This document shows positions 25,307-34,556 of a stretch of DNA of 64,000 nucleotides, in pieces. The stretch comes from Anabaena azotica FACHB-119. Lineage in GTDB: Bacteria; Cyanobacteriota; Cyanobacteriia; Cyanobacteriales; Nostocaceae. The notes beneath the pieces were generated by a model, which made no database searches, was not told the DNA's origin, and was given only the letters and a program-made list of their open reading frames with translations. Within the stretch, counting starts at the first letter, position 1. Every line of letters starts with the position of its first letter. Position numbers and translations under genes: made by a program. Location of the stretch: positions 151,317 through 215,316 of the forward strand of contig NZ_JACJSG010000007.1 in NCBI RefSeq assembly GCF_014697625.1, in the 5' to 3' direction.

Positions 25307-26878
25307 ATGAGAGAACATCTAGACCAGCGTAAAAAATACACCACAGATTATTCCATACCCAGCCTCAAACAACCAATACGTGGTTTTGGTATAGAACCTG
25401 TAGATGCTTCACCCTCACAATTGCCAGATACCCAATCTCTTAACCGACCTCCGACTAATGACATCAGTAGAATCCCACTGCGTCCCCAAGCAAAACTGTC
25501 AATTAGCCAGCCTGGAGACTTTTACGAACAGCAAGCAGATAGTATAGCAGAGCAGATAATCCGAAGAACCGCCAGCCGACCGCCACGCCAGTATGTGCAA
25601 ACGGAGCAAATGTCATGGATAGAAAAACTACATACCAAATCACAGGCTAATTTGACTACCCCTGGAGTACAAAAGCAGCAAACGCCGCAGGAAGAAGAAT
25701 TACAAATGAAGTCTGCGGATGATTCTTCCTGGCTGCAACGCCAAGCAGCGCCAGAAGAAGAGTTGCAAATGAAGCCTATGGTGCAGCGTCGTCCGGGTGT
25801 GGATGGAATGGCTGCAACATCCGATTTAGAAACTTCTATTCAACAGTCCCGTGGTGGTGGACAGCCGCTTGCAGATGAGATCAAGCAACTGATGGAGCAG
25901 GCTTTTGGGGCTGATTTTGGTGGTGTCCGCATTCATACTGATGCTCAGTCTGATAAACTAAATCAATCTATACAAGCTCGTGCTTTCACCACAGGGCAGG
26001 ATATTTTCTTCCGTCAGGGTGAATACTCACCAGGTAGTAATACAGGTAAGGAATTGCTAGCCCATGAGTTGACACACGTTGTCCAGCAGAATGGGAGTGC
26101 AGTACAGCGCAAGACAAACCCATCAGCAGATATTGTCAAACAAGTCTCAGAACCACCCAACATAGAAGAAGTTTCGACTCCATCTGCGGATATTGGCATT
26201 CAACGGCTTTGCCATGAATGTGAGCAGGAACAACAGCAGTTATCGACAACACAACCACCAGAAGAAAGGCTTCAAGCGAAAGAAATTGCTGGCTACACTA
26301 TAAATATAAATCCTGATTTGCCATCCTTAAGTAATCCATCTCTCCAGACAAAACAGCAGGTTACTGGTGAATCTCAGGAGCAAGAAACGGCAAAAGAGCA
26401 GTTTGCACTACAAGTCTTAGTTAACAGTCCTGGTGGTGAACCGTCTCCTACTAGTGCTGAGGGTACAGAACCACCGCCAGACTCGCCACAGCAACCAGAA
26501 GCCAGAGAAAATGCGCTGGTAAATCAAGGACAAGCCGTCAAAAGCCAGACACCTAAATCTACTAAGTCGGTAGAAATTGCTACACCCCAAAATAAATCTC
26601 CAGTCAAATCTACAGATGATAAAGCGGCGGAGGAACAAGGTAAAGGGTTAGAAAATACACCAGCATCACAAGCTCTAGAGCAATCCCCTCAGCAGAATCC
26701 AGAGGAGATTGGTAAAACAGCTAGCCCAGATCAGGATGGGAAAACTGAAAATATACCAGCATCACAAGCTCTAGAGCAAGTTGTAGGTAGTAATGTAGTA
26801 ATGAGCGATCCCCTAACCAGAAAACAGCTAGCCCAGATCAGGATGGTAAAACTGCTGAGGGACAAGGTGAAGGGTTAG
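25307..26878 (+). CDS. DUF4157 (eCIS-core) protein, N-terminal part before a frameshift
   Basis: A 523-residue frame from ATG 25307; an upstream ATG at 25235 is possible but overlaps the boundary repeat. After a proline-rich region containing repeated E-E-E-L-Q-M-K, a DUF4157 domain is encoded at about 25845-26105: A-F-G-A-D-F-G-G-V-R-I-H-T-D, A-F-T-T-G-Q-D-I-F-F and the metal-binding-like H-E-L-T-H. This domain marks cargo of contractile injection systems and related polymorphic toxins. A low-complexity region with P-A-S-Q-A-L repeats follows. Reading shifts near 26795-26803: the frame to 26790 and the next frame carry matching repeats. The last ~20 residues are probably out of frame. Confidence 0.85.
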   Translation: MREHLDQRKKYTTDYSIPSLKQPIRGFGIEPVDASPSQLPDTQSLNRPPTNDISRIPLRPQAKLSISQPGDFYEQQADSIAEQIIRRTASRPPRQYVQTEQMSWIEKLHTKSQANLTTPGVQKQQTPQEEELQMKSADDSSWLQRQAAPEEELQMKPMVQRRPGVDGMAATSDLETSIQQSRGGGQPLADEIKQLMEQAFGADFGGVRIHTDAQSDKLNQSIQARAFTTGQDIFFRQGEYSPGSNTGKELLAHELTHVVQQNGSAVQRKTNPSADIVKQVSEPPNIEEVSTPSADIGIQRLCHECEQEQQQLSTTQPPEERLQAKEIAGYTININPDLPSLSNPSLQTKQQVTGESQEQETAKEQFALQVLVNSPGGEPSPTSAEGTEPPPDSPQQPEARENALVNQGQAVKSQTPKSTKSVEIATPQNKSPVKSTDDKAAEEQGKGLENTPASQALEQSPQQNPEEIGKTASPDQDGKTENIPASQALEQVVGSNVVMSDPLTRKQLAQIRMVKLLRDKVKG

Positions 26879-29800
26879 AAAATACACCAGCATCACAGGC
26901 TCTACAAGCGGGTACTGATGAGCAATCTTCTAACCAAAATCCAGAGGAGATTGGCAAAACAGCTAGCCCAGAAACGGCGACAGAGCAAGAACAAGCAATC
27001 ACCGCAGTTGCAGAAACACAAGCCCAACAAACCGCTATAAATACTCAAACAACGCAGTTAGTTTCCACAACAATCAACTTTGCACCACCGCAACAGCAAA
27101 CAAGCGATAATGCTGAGTTGCTAGAACAACAAAGGGTTGAAGCTACTAACATCAGCAACGAATTTTTCGCGGCGGCGGCTTTGCGAATGCAGACAATCAC
27201 GCAACTGGGAGAAGGAATATCAGCAACTATCCAAGGAGCGGCTGAGAATGCCAAAGCTTCCGTAATGGCGACGGTGCAGCAACAAAAAGCTACCGTGACT
27301 GCTCAAATTGCCCAGCAGCGTGACCAAGCTGAAAGTGAAGCCCAAGGGATTATAGCCCAAATTCAGGCACAGTATCAAGTAGCATTGGCAACAACATCGC
27401 AAACAACTGCCACAGGTCGTCAAAAAGTTGAAACAGAATACACAACCTCGCTTCAAAAATTGGCAGAGAGTGAGAATAACCAGCTAGCAAGGATGGAGGA
27501 ATTTTACGCTCAAGCTGGGGAGAAATATCGGGCGGCTGGGAAGAATGTGGGCAATGAAGCGATCGCCTTGGGAGAGCAAAAGGCATCTGCATGGGAATCG
27601 CAAATTAAAAATGAAGATGATAGCTTCTTGGACGGGCCACTCACAGATAACCGACTCAAGGCGAAGGCGAAAGCAGCTAGGGAAGTTGCTGAACAATACA
27701 AAAAGGGTTTAATTCAAGAAGCCAAGAAACAAGCTGATGCTGTAGGCCAAGGTAAGGCGAAAGATATTGCAGCTATTCATAATGTAGCCAATCAGTCTCG
27801 TCAACAATTGCAAACTCTGCAACAACAAAGTTTAGACAACTTAAACGCCGTTGAACAGCAAGTATTGTCACAACTGGGACAAGCACAAACTCAGTTAACT
27901 CAAACAGCTAACCAAACCCGGCAAACTACATTACAGACTTTAAATCAACAACAAGCAGCCCAAATGCAATTGTTAGATGCTTATGGGCAACGCCAAGTAT
28001 TAGCAATCGACAGGGATGCCCAAAAAGCGATCGCATCCATCCAAGCCGGAATTAACCAAGCTACTACGAATCTGCAAACGGTACTGCAAGATACCCAAAA
28101 CCAACTACAGGGAATGCCAGCACCTCCTCCAGAAGAATTGAGTGCAGCCTTAGCCGACATTTTGGCACAGTTTGATGATGCCGTTGCTCAAGTCCAAAAT
28201 CAAACAGAACAAGGTATTGCCGCATCCGAGCAAGGTATAATCGGCGGCGGACAACAAGTGGTTACTGGGGTAAGGGCGATCGCCCAAACAGGGTTGCAAG
28301 AATCTGCGGCTGTGGCAGAGCAAGCAAAAACTACCTTGACAAATCTCCATCAAGGTGCTGTCAACACCTTCAGTCAAATTCAGCAAGCCTTCACAACCAC
28401 AATCAACAAAACCAGTGAAACAGCCGTTACAGGTTTTGCACAAACTACCCAAGGGGTTGACACCGCTTTCAATCAAGTTAACCAAAATCTCGATAGTAAC
28501 TTCCAAAAAGCTACCAACGACCTAGAAGCAGGATTGCGTGGGGCGTTGCAAGGCGCGAAACAGCCAAACCTAGAATCAGATATCGAGAAATACGCTCAAG
28601 AAGCCGCAGATCAAGAACAACCACGCTGGAAAACAGTCGTTAAAGTCCTGCTAGTGATTGCTGTGATTGTTGTAGCCATAGTTGTAGCTCCCGCAGTGAT
28701 TGGTGCAGTAGGCGCAGTTGCTGGGGCTTTGGGAGCAAGCGCCGCCGCAGCAGGTACGATTGGTGCGGTGGTTGGAGGGGCAATTGTCGGTGCTGTGGCG
28801 GGTGCAGTCATTCAGGTAGGGAATAATGCGATCGACGGTAAGAACCTACTGGATGGGGTTGGAAAAGCCGCCCTTGTGGGTGCGATTGGTGGTGCTGGTG
28901 GCGCATTGGGTAATGCACTCGGTCAAGCGGGTAAACTTGGTGCAGGTGTGACTCAATCTGTCTTGAAGTTTGGGATTGATGTCGCCTTTGATATTGCTGG
29001 TAGTATTGCTGGTGATTTGGCAGTAGGGAACCCAATTACTGTAGAAGGAATTTTGATTGGTGCGGCTATTGGTGCAGCCGTGCAGATATCAACCGCTAAT
29101 TTGGGTAAACTGGGCAAATTTGGGCGTAATGTTGAAGCGATGCAAACCAGGACATTCCAAGCAGGTGAGCAGTTTGGTACTTCCTTGGGCGGTAAGGTTA
29201 AGGGTGCGTTTGGTGGGGTTGATGCTCCCAAGGTGGGTAGTCCAGATGCGGGTGTGGGTGGTGTTAAGGCTCCTGAAACAGGACTACCAAAAGGCGATCA
29301 GCCAGAGGTAGATGCACATGGTAGCACTAAGTCTGATATGGATATGCCAAGTGTTAAACAACCAGACTTTGAGGTGAAACCGGAGACAAATATCCCCAGT
29401 GGACGCAGCACTCATTTAGATGAGCCAGAAATTGAGCCTGGTGTAGTTGCTAAAAGGCCAACAACTGACGGACATGAAATCAAAGTTCTCAAAGATGGTC
29501 GCGTCGTTCGCTGCTCAGATTGTGCGGAAATTAGACAGAAATATGTAAACATTCTGGAGCAAAACCCCTCTTTCCAAGAACGCCTTAACGATATTGAGCA
29601 GAAAATATCTGATGCAGACCAAAAAGCGATACAAGCAGAGCAGCTAGAGCAAATGCTAAAGCTGCTACCAGATAATCCATCGCATTCATTTGTATTCAAT
29701 GAAAATATACTCAAAGTCAACAACCAAATTGATATTCACCCCACAAAACTCAAAGAACTAGAACGATCTGGCAAACTCCAAGAGCTATTAACTGCCACTA

Positions 29801-30825
29801 AAGAACTTAATGATGTCAACGGAGACCTGACAAAAGTAAGCCAAAATAACCAGACAATTATTAAACAGTTATCCTCTTCTAGTGGGCAAAGGTTGCGATT
29901 CGATTATCAGCTGAATTCGCAGGTTGATGAATACCTAACTTCTATGGGTATTAAGGATAAGCCCTTATTTCAGAACATGAGCAACAGCGATCGCAAACGT
30001 TTGTTTGACTTGCCGAACAGTGCCAATCCACCTAAAGACAAAGTAAAGTTAGAGATGTATGAAATTCTCAATCAGCAATCTGTCTCGTACGCCCTTGGTC
30101 AAAGTCCTAAAACGGTTTCTGAGTTCGTTAATCATGTAGAGTTTTATAAAGCACATATCAACCGAAAACAAAAAGCTTTGATTGAGGGGTACACTAACAA
30201 ATTTAATCAACAAGTTGAAGCAGAAAAATTACAATTTAACAAGCTTACACCCAAGCAAAAGGAAGATATCCACAAAAAAGTTTCTCAAGAAGTCTTTGGG
30301 CAAGAATTGACAGGTCAAAAGCAAGTTGATAAAGCAATACAACAACAGATTTTAAAAGATGCAGGAATAACCAATGAGCCTGGAAAGGTCAATAAGAGTA
30401 TTATTCAAGAAGCACAACAAGCTTATCAAGAAAGAGCGCAATACCTTGAAAATCGTCTTGGTTCAAATGAAATTGACCCTAAACTATCTGCCTCTGAAAT
30501 GAGTGATAAATTTAGAGAACTTGATACAGTCAAGTTTAGTAGTGAATCTACTGCGGTCTACCACGCTTATAAGCACTATGAAGAACTTCCTCCGAGTCAC
30601 CGCATGGGCGGTAACGAAATGGAAAACTATCTCAACAGTGCTTCAAAAACAATCAAAAACTCTCCTGAACCATTGACTTCTCTTGACCAAGACGGCAATC
30701 AAATCTTAATTTACAGAGGTAGTTATACCGAAGGAAATGTTACTTATAAGTTAAAAGCAATTGTGAAAGTCAGTCCCGATGGCAAGGTGAACCTGGCTAC
30801 TTACTTCCAAGATACAAGCAAGTAA
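26794..30825 (+). CDS. Continuation of the DUF4157 protein: coiled coil, hydrophobic hinge, candidate C-terminal toxin
   Basis: Open from 26794 to 30825 in the frame next to the preceding gene, with no good start; it most likely is the remainder of one ~1838-residue protein. Regions in order: repeat tail to about 27120; long glutamine/alanine-rich coiled coil (27120-28610); Gly/Ala-rich hydrophobic segment (28630-29100) like the membrane-passing part of polymorphic toxins; linker; G-H-E-I-K-V-L-K-D-G-R-V-V-R-C-S-D-C motif (about 29470-29525); helical region; and a terminal ~100 residues with Y-H-A-Y-K-H-Y, D-Q-D-G and L-A-T-Y-F, resembling BECR-type nuclease toxins. The toxin call is by pattern only. 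A separate start at an internal ATG cannot be excluded. Confidence 0.75.
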   Translation, partial: CSNERSPNQKTASPDQDGKTAEGQGEGLENTPASQALQAGTDEQSSNQNPEEIGKTASPETATEQEQAITAVAETQAQQTAINTQTTQLVSTTINFAPPQQQTSDNAELLEQQRVEATNISNEFFAAAALRMQTITQLGEGISATIQGAAENAKASVMATVQQQKATVTAQIAQQRDQAESEAQGIIAQIQAQYQVALATTSQTTATGRQKVETEYTTSLQKLAESENNQLARMEEFYAQAGEKYRAAGKNVGNEAIALGEQKASAWESQIKNEDDSFLDGPLTDNRLKAKAKAAREVAEQYKKGLIQEAKKQADAVGQGKAKDIAAIHNVANQSRQQLQTLQQQSLDNLNAVEQQVLSQLGQAQTQLTQTANQTRQTTLQTLNQQQAAQMQLLDAYGQRQVLAIDRDAQKAIASIQAGINQATTNLQTVLQDTQNQLQGMPAPPPEELSAALADILAQFDDAVAQVQNQTEQGIAASEQGIIGGGQQVVTGVRAIAQTGLQESAAVAEQAKTTLTNLHQGAVNTFSQIQQAFTTTINKTSETAVTGFAQTTQGVDTAFNQVNQNLDSNFQKATNDLEAGLRGALQGAKQPNLESDIEKYAQEAADQEQPRWKTVVKVLLVIAVIVVAIVVAPAVIGAVGAVAGALGASAAAAGTIGAVVGGAIVGAVAGAVIQVGNNAIDGKNLLDGVGKAALVGAIGGAGGALGNALGQAGKLGAGVTQSVLKFGIDVAFDIAGSIAGDLAVGNPITVEGILIGAAIGAAVQISTANLGKLGKFGRNVEAMQTRTFQAGEQFGTSLGGKVKGAFGGVDAPKVGSPDAGVGGVKAPETGLPKGDQPEVDAHGSTKSDMDMPSVKQPDFEVKPETNIPSGRSTHLDEPEIEPGVVAKRPTTDGHEIKVLKDGRVVRCSDCAEIRQKYVNILEQNPSFQERLNDIEQKISDADQKAIQAEQLEQMLKLLPDNPSHSFVFNENILKVNNQIDIHPTKLKELERSGKLQELLTATKELNDVNGDLTKVSQNNQTIIKQLSSSSGQRLRFDYQLNSQVDEYLTSMGIKDKPLFQNMSNSDRKRLFDLPNSANPPKDKVKLEMYEILNQQSVSYALGQSPKTVSEFVNHVEFYKAHINRKQKALIEGYTNKFNQQVEAEKLQFNKLTPKQKEDIHKKVSQEVFGQELTGQKQVDKAIQQQILKDAGITNEPGKVNKSIIQEAQQAYQERAQYLENRLGSNEIDPKLSASEMSDKFRELDTVKFSSESTAVYHAYKHYEELPPSHRMGGNEMENYLNSASKTIKNSPEPLTSLDQDGNQILIYRGSYTEGNVTYKLKAIVKVSPDGKVNLATYFQDTSK

Positions 30826-30837
30826 AGTTTGGTAAAG

Positions 30838-31359
30838 ATGGACAGAAAAATTCTCTACGAAAAACTTGATGGTCTTCTAAATATTTTGAAAGTCGTAAAA
30901 GAGGAATATGAAACAATCGACACTTGGGCTAATACTAGACAATTCATGGATAGATTAATTGATATCTATCTAGCTTTGAAAACAGAACCATCCATAGCCC
31001 AAGATGCAAAATTTCAGGACTATTTGCATGAAAGTGCTACTGAATTGATATGGTTCACCAACTATATCAACAACTTTATGGTCGAGATGGAACAAACTCT
31101 CAACTCGACTTTTTATAACGATGAATGGGTCGGCATATGTTGGCAACGCTCTGCTATTGAAGCTATTAAGGAAATTTATCAAAATACTTGCCTGGAAGAG
31201 TATTTTACAGAACTAGATACTGAAGACCTTGACGAATGTATAGCAGCGAAAGGTGAGAAAGAGGGCTACCTCACTGAGCAGCAGATTCCGTCTGCTATTC
31301 CTTCTTCTCACTGGTGGTGGTGGTATCCAAAAACACCATCAACATCCCATGTCAGTTGA
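30838..31359 (+). CDS. Probable cognate immunity protein, family unknown
   Basis: A 173-residue acidic helical protein whose ATG lies 12 bp after the toxin stop codon; a TTG at 30829 would add three residues. It ends in an unusual H-W-W-W-W-Y-P-K segment. There is no signal peptide or membrane helix, which fits a cytosolic inhibitor of a nuclease. Immunity genes typically sit directly 3' of polymorphic toxins, so this is the best candidate for the cognate inhibitor. I do not recognise the family. Confidence in the gene is good; the role is inferred from position. Confidence 0.7.
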   Translation: MDRKILYEKLDGLLNILKVVKEEYETIDTWANTRQFMDRLIDIYLALKTEPSIAQDAKFQDYLHESATELIWFTNYINNFMVEMEQTLNSTFYNDEWVGICWQRSAIEAIKEIYQNTCLEEYFTELDTEDLDECIAAKGEKEGYLTEQQIPSAIPSSHWWWWYPKTPSTSHVS

Positions 31360-31420
31360 TATTTGAAGCTAAAAATAATGCCATAGTTGAATCAGCAAAA
31401 GTCAAAGATGATTATTACCC

Positions 31421-32158
31421 ATGATAGATTATTCAGTAGCAGTTGCAATATTTACACGCTCAAACCTAAAAGCTCATAGACGCTGGGTTGAGTTAGGCTT
31501 CCAAGGTGAGGGACAGATAGTCGTAGAAAACATGAACCTTACTGGCACTACTATTCCTGGTGCTAATTTAATAGCAGCAAAATTTAAAAATTGTAATTTG
31601 AAAAACGCCAATATTAGATATGGTAAATTAAATAGCATTATTTTAGTCGATTGTAGTTTAGAAGATTCCCTGCTTGAAGGCGCGAGCTTTGATCAAGCAG
31701 TGATTAAAAATTGCCAATTGGTCGGAACATATCTCAATATTAGTAACTTTATAGGAGTAAATGTAGAACAAGGAAATTGGAGTAAGACGGATCTTCATAA
31801 CAGTGATTGGACAAATGCTCAGTTGTTAGATGTATGTTTTCAAGAGGCTCGTTTCCAAGAAGCTAAACTTAATAACGCTAGCTTAATCAACTGTGACATG
31901 AAGCGTGTTAACTTACTAGCAGCGATCGCACATGACACAGTTTTTAAAGGTTGCGATTTTCGCCATGCGGATTTCAGATTTTTTGAGATCAAAAATGTAA
32001 TCTTTGATAAATGCGGATTCTCCGGTTGTACTGGTGTACCTGAAATAGAGGGTGCGTGCGAAATAATTGAACCTGATTTGTCAGTAGACTTCGACGGTAG
32101 TGGCGTAGCTAATGCTGAAAAAGTTTTTGAGCTTTGGGGCTTGGGTAAGGGTAGTTAA
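31421..32158 (+). CDS. Pentapeptide repeat protein, probable immunity protein
   Basis: A 245-residue protein. About residues 38-190 are pentapeptide repeats with A-N-L, K-F-K-N-C and D-F-R-H-A-D-F-R-type units, forming a right-handed beta-helix that can mimic nucleic acid. The N-terminus is a short helical cap; the C-terminus (S-V-D-F-D-G-S-G) is acidic. It lies in the same direction as, and 61 bp after, the putative immunity gene. Pentapeptide proteins are common in immunity gene arrays. The target is unknown. Confidence 0.82.
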   Translation: MIDYSVAVAIFTRSNLKAHRRWVELGFQGEGQIVVENMNLTGTTIPGANLIAAKFKNCNLKNANIRYGKLNSIILVDCSLEDSLLEGASFDQAVIKNCQLVGTYLNISNFIGVNVEQGNWSKTDLHNSDWTNAQLLDVCFQEARFQEAKLNNASLINCDMKRVNLLAAIAHDTVFKGCDFRHADFRFFEIKNVIFDKCGFSGCTGVPEIEGACEIIEPDLSVDFDGSGVANAEKVFELWGLGKGS

Positions 32159-32182
32159 CTGTCAGGCGTTGATAGAAAATTT

Positions 32183-32688
32183 ATGAAGGCCTATATTGTG
32201 AGAGTTAGTAGAGAAGATGGAGAGAAGAGCCTCAACAGTTCCAAGATAGTTGAGAAGATAATACAGAATCAATCGGAGCATGTCCTAGATTTAGATGAAT
32301 CTTGGTATGGAATACATTTTGTAATGACAGGGGAGTATCCAATACCAAAGGATGAAGCACAGCGACGAGGAATTTCATGGGATAACAACTCTTTAGAAAA
32401 TGTTATCCTGGGGGAAGTTCAACACCATATCAAACAATATTTGGGGCGGCTCGCTATCTCAATCCTGAAGAGGTAGCTCAAATGACAGAAAAACTTAATG
32501 ATATAACTGTGGATAAATTTCAGGAATGGTGCGATCCTGAAGAACTGATAGAGGAACAGGTAGCTCCTGAAAATTGGGATGAAAATAAGTCATTGTGTGA
32601 TTGGCTAACTGATTATTTTAAAAAACTTTTAGAATTTTACAAATATGCTGCATCTGTTGGGGATGGGATATTAATATATATAACCTAA
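32183..32688 (+). pseudogene. DUF1877 (YfbM-like) gene with an internal frameshift
   Basis: The first part (from ATG 32183) reads M-K-A-Y-I-V-R-V-S and L-D-E-S-W-Y-G-I-H-F-V-M-T-G-E, the hallmark of DUF1877, then runs out of frame after V-I-L-G-E. The family sequence resumes one frame over as G-A-A-R-Y-L-N-P-E-E-V-A at about 32443 and continues to 32688 (F-Y-K-Y-A-A-S-V-G-D-G-I-L). A single-base change between about 32417 and 32443 is enough to explain it. DUF1877 genes recur in toxin-immunity islands. It could be a decayed immunity gene or a base-call error. Confidence 0.8.
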
Positions 32689-32822
32689 ATCAAAAAATAT
32701 GAGTGATCGCTCTCCCCTAGACATTGATCTGAACTTGTTCTGCTTAAGTAAAGATTTTCGTCTCATTAATTTCTAGGTACTCCCAATAAAGAATATAAGA
32801 ACAGTGTTCTCAGGGAAAAAAT

Positions 32823-33656
32823 ATGAACATATCACGCCATCTTGCCGACCTAGAAGATATACAGTCTGATTGCGATTACTATGCCACTCGTCTCGAAAAA
32901 AGCCTGAGTAATATTCAAAAATCACCTGCTAATCTTGGAACACTTGCTGCAAATGCTCTTTTCTACGCAGGTTACCTGTCTGTGCTAAATCCTAATTCAA
33001 TAGAGCTTTACCGAGCTTTGCGGATTGCGGCATACTCGTTGACAGAGGTGTGTAGGCTGGCCACATTAAGAGAAGGCAGCTACGAAGTCTTTGTTGGGGA
33101 AGGTGAGCCAGTGATGCTACCATCTGGAGTAACAAGTTATTCTAGCGGTATCAGCTGGTTAAACGGATTTTACTTAGCTGCTGCTTGCCGAGAAGCACAT
33201 TTAAATGACAGCCTCTCTCAAATACCTGTAGCAATCTTAAAACAGTCGAGTACTCGTAGCGATGAATATCTGTATTTACAGATTGAAGCTTTACAAAGTT
33301 TTTGGAAAAGACAAGCAGATACTCCGCAAAGATTTATAGAAGCTATGAAAGCTACAGATCCAGAACAGGTGAAATTTGGGACAGTTGATGCAGCCCTAAA
33401 TCTGGGAGTTCCAGAAATCGACTTGCTGTTTCGTCTGTTAGAAAATGATGGTGCAGCTTTTAATGAGGCACTGGTCAAAGCAATTCAATGGCATAAAAAG
33501 CATTGGGGCAAAAAGAGCCTCAAAAACGATCCTCATGGTTTTTTAGCACTTGGGCCTTTAGGTCTAGCTGCGATCGCTTATGAACGAGGTATCAATATAG
33601 AAGTGGAATCGGATTACATTCCTAAGTACATTGTCCAAAGGGAATTTTTAAAATAA
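32823..33656 (+). CDS. Imm49-family immunity protein
   Basis: A 277-residue, mostly helical cytosolic protein. The C-terminal part shows the Imm49 pattern: F-N-E-A-L-V-K-A-I-Q-W-H-K-K-H-W, then D-P-x-G-F-L-A-L-G-P-L-G-L-A-A-I-A and E-V-E-S-D-Y-I-P-K. The middle part has the Y-S-S-G-I-S-W-L-N-G-F-Y segment usual in the family. Imm49 proteins are found next to polymorphic toxins, often in arrays protecting against several toxins. Here it is the fourth immunity-like gene in a row, 134 bp after the DUF1877 gene. Confidence 0.82.
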   Translation: MNISRHLADLEDIQSDCDYYATRLEKSLSNIQKSPANLGTLAANALFYAGYLSVLNPNSIELYRALRIAAYSLTEVCRLATLREGSYEVFVGEGEPVMLPSGVTSYSSGISWLNGFYLAAACREAHLNDSLSQIPVAILKQSSTRSDEYLYLQIEALQSFWKRQADTPQRFIEAMKATDPEQVKFGTVDAALNLGVPEIDLLFRLLENDGAAFNEALVKAIQWHKKHWGKKSLKNDPHGFLALGPLGLAAIAYERGINIEVESDYIPKYIVQREFLK

Positions 33657-33713
33657 GTCTTTTGAGAAAACAGTCTGGGTAATTATAGCTATAGCAAAAA
33701 CCAGAAGTTAACC

Positions 33714-34487
33714 ATGAAACTAAAAGCTCAAAGAATACTATGGACTGATGCCAAAAGATCGCGGTACTTCCTCATCCCCGAAAAACAAAAACTGGCTAGG
33801 GGAAGTTTCCAGATTCAGACTTTAACTGGCAAACAAAAGAAAGTCACGCAAATGGCAATTGCCGGCTTTGAAATCTCACAAACAGAGGCGAAAAAATACC
33901 TGCAAACAGAAATCAATCAGGGAATGCAGCAAACAAAAGCTACTTTCGCTGATATCACATCATCAACCCCAGCATCGGATGAAGATTTATTAACCCCAAA
34001 TATTATCTCCTCACTTTTAGGTATTACGCCCCAAGAACTGGAAAATAACCCAGAAGCAGCACAAACAGCTTTTGTTAATCTTTACACTGATATCAAAGCA
34101 TTGTTAGGTGAATCAAACCCAGAAGATTCAGACGAAACTCAAGCAATGCGCGAGCGTATTCGCTCCATCAGAGAAAGCATACAAGCACAAGCCATCAGTG
34201 TTAAAATAGAAGAATTACCCGAAAATTTACAGCCAAGAATTGAGGGATATTTGCAAGAAATTCTCACGCAGTTAGAGAATTTGACTAACCAAATTGACCA
34301 TCCTGATACAGATGGACAAAACATTGATGAGGTGATTGAAACCTTGACAAAAGATTTTTTATTCAAGGAAGAAAAACGCCAAGAAGAAGACAGAAAACAG
34401 CAATACAAAAAATCAGCACAAGATGCGATCGCCCAATCTTTTCAATCCCGTGGTCTGCGGTCATTTGCAGGTGGCGACTTTGAGTAA
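33714..34487 (+). CDS. Hypothetical protein, last gene of the toxin-immunity island
   Basis: A 257-residue protein from ATG 33714, 57 bp after the Imm49 gene. The N-terminal ~60 residues are basic and strand-like (I-L-W-T-D-A-K-R-S-R-Y-F-L-I-P). The remainder is acidic, glutamine/glutamate-rich and largely helical, ending in a charged coil (K-E-E-K-R-Q-E-E-D-R-K-Q-Q). There is no membrane segment. I do not recognise it. The boundary repeat at 34488 starts directly after its stop codon. It could be another immunity protein or a toxin chaperone; both are guesses. Confidence 0.65.
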   Translation: MKLKAQRILWTDAKRSRYFLIPEKQKLARGSFQIQTLTGKQKKVTQMAIAGFEISQTEAKKYLQTEINQGMQQTKATFADITSSTPASDEDLLTPNIISSLLGITPQELENNPEAAQTAFVNLYTDIKALLGESNPEDSDETQAMRERIRSIRESIQAQAISVKIEELPENLQPRIEGYLQEILTQLENLTNQIDHPDTDGQNIDEVIETLTKDFLFKEEKRQEEDRKQQYKKSAQDAIAQSFQSRGLRSFAGGDFE

Positions 34488-34515
34488 ATTAGACTTTTGG
34501 CTAATTGTTGTGATG
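34488..34515 (+). repeat. 28-bp direct repeat, right boundary of the toxin island
   Basis: ATTAGACTTTTGGCTAATTG plus TTGTGATG; 25 of 28 bases match the copy at 25226-25253. Confidence 0.6.
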
Positions 34516-34556
34516 AGAGCGATCGGTAGTTTTTGAATGAGCGAATTTTGCATTGA

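Noticed and set aside
28611..29231. Minus-strand Ala/Pro-rich frames inside the toxin gene
   Set aside because: They mirror the Gly/Ala-rich hydrophobic segment of the toxin; no start signal.
32699..32776. 25-residue frame between the DUF1877 and Imm49 genes
   Set aside because: It is too short, lacks a ribosome-binding site and may be a remnant; evidence is insufficient for a gene.
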